Source: Siphonodentalium dalli (Eukaryota; Mollusca; Scaphopoda; Gadilida; Siphonodentaliidae). Taken from it: a stretch of DNA of 64,000 nt. The DNA is taken from assembly GCA_032622095.1 (NCBI GenBank), contig CP136062.1, forward strand, positions 143,364,351 to 143,428,350, in the 5' to 3' direction. A program made the translations under genes and the position numbers. The notes beneath the pieces are model-generated. The model did no database searches and had not been told where the DNA came from. It saw nothing but the letters and a program-made list of their open reading frames with translations. Positions 57,860 through 64,000 of the stretch are shown piece by piece. Within the stretch, counting starts at the first letter, position 1. Each line of letters opens with the position of its first letter.

Positions 57860-58324
57860 ATGATAAGGGTGGTTGAACAAATTTTGTGCCAAAGAATTAA
57901 TGATACAAAATCAAAGAAGGCTGCCCGTGACAATGTTTTTGATCGACAGCTCCATATAGAAATGATAACGCCTGTAAATTTTCCGAATAATCCGCTCATT
58001 AATGACGGCTGCAGTTTCAATGAAATCAAATGTAGAAATTCAAGATAGCCAATTGCGGTCATGTTTTTAAAACAATAAATCAGATAAATCAGGATTAATC
58101 GGATGAAAGATGTTGTACGTAGAGCGTCCGGAGGTGGTGTTAACCAGTCGGAAATGTCCAACAATTTAAACTTGCTGCATATGTTGGAAGATATGTTGGA
58201 ACCCGAGGGGATGGGTGATAATGAAACTATGAAATTTCGGTGTTCACGGGGCATGCAGCCAAAAGACCAGCCATGCGAACATACACATGAACTGATCAAA
58301 GAAACCCGACAGTGTCCCATGTAA
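57860..58324 (+). pseudogene. Two adjacent unassigned plus-strand frames
   Basis: Frame 1 (57860-58048) reads LCQRINDTKSKKAARDNVFD, then HIEMITPVNFPNNPLINDG. Frame 2 (58103-58324) reads MKDVVRRASGGGVNQSEMSN, then MLEDMLEPEGMGDNE and CSRGMQPKDQPCEHTHEL. They are charged and protein-like with few low-complexity runs, but a 177-codon frame opposes them on the minus strand. No family is recognised. They might be pieces of one decayed transposon protein or host retrocopy. Confidence 0.25.
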
Positions 58325-58339
58325 TATAAGTACCCGGGC

Positions 58340-58770
58340 CACACCAAACATCATCTGAACACACACATGACTTTATACAATATACCCGAATGTGTCCCAT
58401 GCAATATGTGCGTACCCACAACCCCACGTCGCCACGTTCCTATGTGTGACCAGATACATATAATATGAGTATATGGGCGCCTCAACCCCTTATCGCCGCG
58501 TCCATGTTACCAGCCTTAATAACGTACACATGAAATGTCCAAATAGGCCGACATTTTTCCATGCACCTGTCTTTAATTACGTGCATACTAATCCTCTATC
58601 ATCGCGTCCCTACACGTGACAAGTCTTGAGAACATGTACATATAGTGTTCACCGCGTCCCTACGTGTGAACAGTTGTGTACATAGACACGTTACGGCTTC
58701 AAACAGACACGTGTACTGTAAGTACGTACATCCAACCCCTTATATCCTCACGTCCCTACAAGCTTAGTGT
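58340..58770 (+). repeat. Degenerate minisatellite, about 80-bp units
   Basis: CCCTTATC(G/A)CCGCGTCC, TACGTGTGACCAG and ACGTACACAT-like phrases recur about five times with drift. No gene. Confidence 0.7.
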
Positions 58771-59072
58771 ATATTAAATATGCCATCAACGTCGTTTTTC
58801 GGTTGATCTATGAGCCTATAGAGATATCTTTATTACCTCCAAGTATAGGAGGGATCGATACACATGACATATACATACAGTTGGATTAAAGTGGGCTCCC
58901 CTGACCAATGTGGTGGGCCGTTATGTACAAGTATGGAGAGGTGTTGGAAACCACGAGAGTGGAGCATATATGCATTTGAATGTTCACAACAGCTTTTGTT
59001 GCAGGAAAATCTGATTTGTCCAACAGATATGACAGTTAGTCGTTACAACATGCGTGGGTGTTGAGAAGATAA

Positions 59073-62000
59073 TTACAATGGATGAGACACGGGTTGCTGT
59101 ACGCCATTCCTTATCATTGTGCTGAGAACGTACAGGAACTTCGCAGAATATAGTACTAGTTCCTTGAGGCAGTGAGATATGTGTTCTGTTAGGGTTTCCA
59201 GAGAACTTCCGAGGAGGGTTGCTACCAGGTCATCTCTGGCTAACGACGCAAGGTGAAAATATTCGGGTATGCCGAAACGAGAGATAATCCCTTCCCAAAA
59301 AGAGTTTCTAATAATGAGTGCGGCTGGAGAAGAGCATACGAACATGGCGTGGTCGATTTCGTTCGAGTACACTTCGCTGCAGAGATGACACACTAAATTG
59401 TTGGCATAGGTAGTCCTGTTGAGACGCAGTACTAAGTTTTTGAGATATTTCAACATGTGAGCGTTTCCATGGAGAAGTTTCCAGACTGCCCAGTTTGATA
59501 AGGGATTAGGGTGAACTTTCCACAGAATTCGCAAGGATGGATCGGACGAAACTTTGGTCTGCCACGAGGAAATGAACGTTCCCCTGACAGCTGCCTTCAC
59601 AAGAGTTATCCACGTTGACAGTTTTGGGAAGACCCCAATGTCCAGGTAGTCGTTCAAATAGTTCAAAAGATCGTATTTGGCTAATATGGAGAACATTTCC
59701 GGTACAAAACCACTGAAGCGACTGTATAGTCTGTAGAGGTGTGCTTTCAGGACAAACAGTCGTAATGGTAATTGATGGCCGAACGGTAGATGGATAAGAC
59801 GTCCCATAAAGCAAAGTTTTTTGATATGCAGTTGATATTCAATTGGTAGAAATCCAAGAAGACCTAGCGATAGCCTAGTTGACGCTCGTTTTGGGAGGGA
59901 TTGTGCGTATTTGAGACATGTTCTGGCGGCTTTGTTCATAATGGTGATGGCGGAACTTTGATAAAAAGGAACCACCTCGACACCGTAGAGAGCTCTCGGT
60001 AGAACAACAGTTTTGAGGACATTTGTCATGGTGATGGGTGTAGTGGATTTCATAAGTTTGTTACCCATGATATTGAAAAAGTTGTTCCTCATTTTTGTCG
60101 ACACAGAAGAGGCGGAATTGACCTGCTTCGCAACCTTGTCCTGAATTAAACCAAGATGGGCACATTCTGTAACTTCCTGAACAGTTTGATTGCCCAACCT
60201 CCATATCCTTCCCGAGCGGTCATATGAGTTTTTATTTCTCGTTGAATACAACAATTTTGCTCTTCGTGGAGGAGAATTCGAATCGCCACCGCCTGCTATA
60301 TTTCACACATATGTTCAACAAGGATTCTAGACCGGATTTCGATAGCGACAGAAGAGCGATGTCGTCGGCAGTAGTAGGAGCGCCACATGGGATATTGCAG
60401 ATTCTTAGTCCGTATGGAGAAGTTGCTAGTTCGTTAAGTAGGTCGTCTATGAAGACGAGATAGCAGAGAGGTGACAGAACGCCACCTTGTCGAGTAGATT
60501 GCAGTATTTTGAAACTTTGCGACATGCGGCCGTCATATAGTACTTTGCTAGTCACATCCAAATGGATGTTCTCCAACAAACTGACAAAGTGTGGCGAAAA
60601 TCCGAGCTGAATGAATTTGTACAGGAGGCCAGTGTGCCATACTTTATCAAAGGCTTTCTTGGAGTCAAGGAAGGCAAAATATAAATTGGAGTTATTGTCT
60701 TTGGCATATGATACAGATTCCGTGAGAATGAATGACGTCATCGAACAGCTGATACCTTTCTGAAAACCCATTGTTGTGCATTCGGAAATCGTTTCATTTG
60801 GTGGCTTTGAAGAAGACGGCTCAACAGAATGGACTCGAATAGTTTGTATAGGACCGATAGAAGTGTTATAGCACGGTAACTATCAGGAGATGTCGGTGGT
60901 TTAGACGGTCCTTTGTATAACGGAATGACTATTCCTTCTTTCATCGTTGGTGGAATCCACCCCATGCGGAATATACCGTCATATAGTCTTTTGATGCATT
61001 CTATGAAGGAAGTCGGAGCGTGCAACAAATGTTCATTCAATAAGTCATCTGCTCCACCCGCTTTGTTCTTTTTCAGTTTCCTCACATCAAGAACGATTTC
61101 GGTGAGTTCGACTGGTTGACACTGTGGGCAGTTCGGTTGCACGGGATCTTTAGCAAGAGAAACACAGCTAACAACTTCTCTGGTAACGTGGTCCTCAAAC
61201 TCTGGCTCAGAGTGGGGTGGTGGATTGAACAATTCTCTGAAGTACTCAGACCAGCCAGAAAGTGTTTCATCTGCGTCACGTATCAGAGACCCATTGAATT
61301 CCATAACCGATCCGATTTGAGAGACATGCGAACGGTTTCGGTTGATAGACCGCCAGAAGGACGTTTGGTTTGAGGCAGCGTCGCACTCAAGTTTGTTTTG
61401 TTGATCGGATATGTACGCATTGAACGCAGAGCGATGAGCTTTCCTAAAAGTCCTTTTAGCGTCTTTATACTGAACATACGTGGAGGAATTAAATACTCGT
61501 GGGCGACCAACAAGCGACCACAATTTGTATTTTGACTTGCAATCAGAGCTCAGACTGCTGAGTTGTTTATTCCAGTATGGTTTCAAGTGTGCGTGGTAGG
61601 ACATTGGAGGGATAGTCTTTTCTGCGCTATCAATTAAAATGTCGACACAATTGCGATAATACGAATCAAGATCATTTTTGTCGTTTATCTCTTTGGTCAG
61701 TAACGGTTTGCACAGGGAAGTTAGATTGTCTTGATAAGACTTCATGTATTCACATTTCCAGCGATATTTTTTCCTCGTGTAATTTGACGGTGGTTTTAGT
61801 GTAGGAGCTACATCTATACAACAGAACACTGGTCTGTGGTTTGAACTATTAGTTGCTGCATCTTCTGTGACATGAGTTTTAGATACACAATTAACCATCA
61901 TGTTGGAGATGACAATGTGATCGAGCAGCGAAGGAGTCGCGCCGTCATAGTAAGGGACGTATGAGAAGTCACTACCAGTACAAGATGATAATGTAGTGAG

Positions 62001-62565
62001 TGCTGTCAGGTTTTGCAGTTCGAAGAAGGCATCTAATGCTCTAGCACGTGGATACGTTAAACTTGAAAGTATCGTTCTATAGTTTTTCCCCAAATTCGCA
62101 TTCATATCTCCCATTAATATTCGGTTCCAGGCGTGAGGTAATGTCAGCTAAGTTTGATAAACAGTCGAGAAAATATGAAATATCGTGATTGGCACCGGGT
62201 AGATATACTTGAATCACGGAGAGAAAAGAACTATTATTCATCTTGATCTGCAGAGAGATAATTCTATCATTTGTAGATTCAATCTCGATGCACTGGATAC
62301 TTTTGTGGACCAGGATAGCTATACCGTCTTTCACAAGACAACCTCCATTCGCAGATCGAATCGAACGACCCGGTTTCGCAATGTAAATGTAATCATGTGA
62401 GAGAAATCCGAAGGACGACAGTGAAAATTCATCAAGCCAATGTTCAGAAATGGCGACGATCTGGAAATAGCCCGATGCCAGCATATCACTTAAATGGGAA
62501 GCACTCCCCTTGAAACCTGTCATATTCCAGGTGCATATATTCAGCTTATTTGTAATAGCCATTGT
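59073..62565 (-). pseudogene. ORF2: APE endonuclease-reverse transcriptase, three frameshifts
   Basis: The probable start is the ATG at 62563-62565 (MAITNKLNICTWNMTGFKG). Endonuclease motifs: CTWNM, ISEHWL (catalytic Glu), then across a frameshift near 62100 GDMNANLG, and SSNHRPVF. RT motifs: KKNKAGGADDLLNEHLL, VIPLYKG, YRAITLLSV; frameshift near 60755; FLDSKKAFDKVWH (motif A), TRQGGVLSPLCYLVFIDDL, and TADD in place of the more usual YADD/FADD (60361-60372); frameshift near 60240. The C-terminal 390 codons carry a CHLCSEVYSNEIDHAMFVC zinc knuckle. All catalytic Asp remain, but the frameshifts make it inactive. Clade not resolved. Confidence 0.88.
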
Positions 62566-63828
62566 TTGTTGAGCTGGGAGCTTCTGAGTACCAAGCCCTG
62601 TGGTAGACACCTGCGGGCCAGAAACGATTGTCAAGTAGTGGGATGCTTTCGTCTTTTGATACATTTAAACGAGCACTCACAGTCCCAATTCTGGAACTAG
62701 TGATGAGCTTCAAGAACGTTGGCTCGATACCTCTTTCAGAGAGAAAGTGAGCGAGGCCATTCTCTGTAGAACTTTCATCGATACCGCCCACGAAAAGACG
62801 CACTGTTCTTGTCCGGTGGACGCCTGAGAATCCATTTCGGTTATTATCTGAACGAGGATTCCTGTCAGAAATATGTGCGGTTTTGCGACTGGGGTCCCTC
62901 TTTAATGCCGCGGGACGTCTGTCGTTCCGTATCAGAGCATCGGCATAAGAATAAGGCGGACCGTCAGTGTTCACATGCTCAGCATGTTGTCGAGGAGGGG
63001 GTCTTTTTGTAGGATAATCTATACTACGTTCGCCATGTGTTGACAAATTATGAGCAGGATCGTCACTGTCCACGGATGCTCGTTGTATATCGCTGTAGTT
63101 GTCGATGAACTTGAATATTTCTGACATATGTTTGCCAGCCTCTGGTTCGGTTATTACTTCAATGGGAGAAGGTTTTATACGAACATGGGTGCGTTTAGAG
63201 TTGGAGTAATCATCGATATTGATCGAGAGATTTACTTCACAGACATTCAGATTTGCACTGTTGTTCGACGTATTGAGCTTCGAGTCTATATGGACAGATG
63301 TGTCAGCATCAACATTAAATTTTGCCTGTTTGTTAGAATCACATTTTGTGTTCATGTTGGCTGTTACAGGAGAAACAGAGTTGTACACACGTTCACTTGA
63401 GTTCTCGGGGGATGTGGAGGGCCTAATGACAGAGCAACTCCGCTTCGCGTGTGTTTCGAATGGAGAAACAGTTTCGGTGCATGAGGTGTCGGCCGGGTGG
63501 CATTCGGAAAATGGGTCTGAACAATGGATCGGATTTCATCATATTTGTTTGCAGTATTGTCGGCATAAAGTTCGAAGACTTCCGCAAGCTGTTTGAATGT
63601 CGAATTCAAATGCTCCTTTGTTTTCTTAGAAGACAACTTGCATTTCTGGGAACACTGCGTGACTTTGAGTTCAAGGCTGCGCGACTTTTGGGAGATTTTC
63701 GATGCGCGTGATTCAATGTTCTTGAACTGTGAATCAACAGAATCGTTATTTGACTTTAAGTCGTTTTCAAGAACTTTGAGGCTGGATTTCAGTCCTGTTA
63801 TTCCGTTCTTGGCTTCGTCATGTATGTT
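62546..63828 (-). pseudogene. ORF1: coiled-coil plus RRM-like RNA-binding protein, truncated
   Basis: The N-terminal part (frame 63364-63828) is heptad-rich (GLKSSLKVLENDLKSNNDSV, IESRASKISQKSRSLELKV), a probable coiled coil. After a frameshift near 63380 comes a polar linker, and near the end TVRLFVGGIDESSTENGLAH, an RRM-like start of the sort found in LINE ORF1 proteins. Family role: RNA chaperone that coats element RNA. The upstream residues (NLNLNL) are translation of the adjoining TTGAAT tail, so the true N terminus is missing. Confidence 0.7.
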
Positions 63829-64000
63829 ATTCAAATTCAAATTCAAATTCAATAAGTTTGATTTATTTATTTATTTTTTTATTTGATATTATAGAATAAT
63901 AACATGTTATATACAACAGGATCCCACAAAAGCTGGGCTTATGAGGGCAGGACCCTTATACAAATATATGAGATTAATATTATATTGATATTAAAGTTGC
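63829..64000 (-). mobile_element. 3' end of another non-LTR element running off the window
   Basis: Minus strand: a 3' UTR with AATAAA-type signals (63860-63885 region) followed by four exact TTGAAT units (63829-63852). The repeated-hexamer end is a typical LINE tail. The body lies beyond 64000. Confidence 0.7.

Larger units (their letters stand above)
59073..63828 (-). mobile_element. Two-ORF non-LTR retrotransposon, frameshifted
   Basis: Minus strand: ORF1 (62546-63828) then ORF2 (59073-62565), with an ORF2 ATG overlapping the last 20 nt of ORF1 as in bicistronic LINEs. ORF1 has one frameshift and ORF2 three. The 5' side ends abruptly at the (TTGAAT)4 tail of another element (63829-63852). 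No 3' UTR end or tail could be located below 59073. Confidence 0.85.

Noticed and set aside
57814-58347. 177-codon minus-strand gene
   Set aside because: It lies opposite two plus frames that look more protein-like. Its own product is Ser/Ile/Leu-rich with no motif.
63364-63852. Start of ORF1 at the NLNLNL sequence
   Set aside because: Those residues are encoded by the TTGAAT tail of the neighbouring element, so the true start is missing.

Overview
The window is AT-rich, gene-poor eukaryotic DNA from an invertebrate animal. It has no operons and no long host open reading frames. It does have short exon-like blocks with GT splice donors, many homopolymer runs, and dense layers of transposable elements. 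The repertoire is non-LTR retrotransposons of APE-endonuclease type (one with a 2A-like NPGP motif), hAT-, piggyBac-, Mutator- and pogo-like non-autonomous DNA elements, and a repeat carrying a (GGAY)n stretch and ending near CTCAGGTGAGCTAA. This points to a lophotrochozoan, most likely a mollusc. That assignment is inference.

Layout. 1-5.7 kb: repeats rich in AAGATGGCCGCC, two arrays of about 160-bp units, a 217-bp near-perfect palindrome, a pogo-like end and a hAT-like MITE with an 8-bp target-site duplication (TSD). 5.7-10.4 kb: a TIR element with CpG-rich ends, two nested Mutator-like elements with 9- and 10-bp TSDs, and a piggyBac-like MITE flanked by TTAA. 10.4-14.5 kb: AT-rich, few repeats, one possible first coding exon (minus). 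14.5-24 kb: two inverted copies of one long repeat, a nearly intact CR1/Jockey-type retrotransposon (minus, one in-frame stop) and a 1.9-kb minisatellite. 24-37 kb: inverted-repeat elements, a tRNA-derived SINE candidate, a second exon-like block, several minisatellites. 37-47 kb: G-rich repeats, a 4-kb long-inverted-repeat structure, and a broken non-LTR element interrupted by a poly(A)-tailed insert. 47-59 kb: short motif clusters, hairpins, a 5'-truncated retrotransposon copy lying between inverted repeats, another minisatellite. 59-64 kb: a two-ORF retrotransposon (minus, frameshifted) whose ORF1 is cut off at the 3' tail of a further element that runs out of the window.

The retrotransposon proteins (coiled-coil/RRM-like ORF1, endonuclease, reverse transcriptase, zinc knuckle) would act in target-primed reverse transcription, but every copy here is broken to some degree. 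The non-autonomous DNA elements depend on transposases not encoded in the window. I found no operon-like or defence-like new system. The most notable items are the 2A-bearing retrotransposon, the nested insertions with readable TSDs, the large hairpins and the short-motif clusters.
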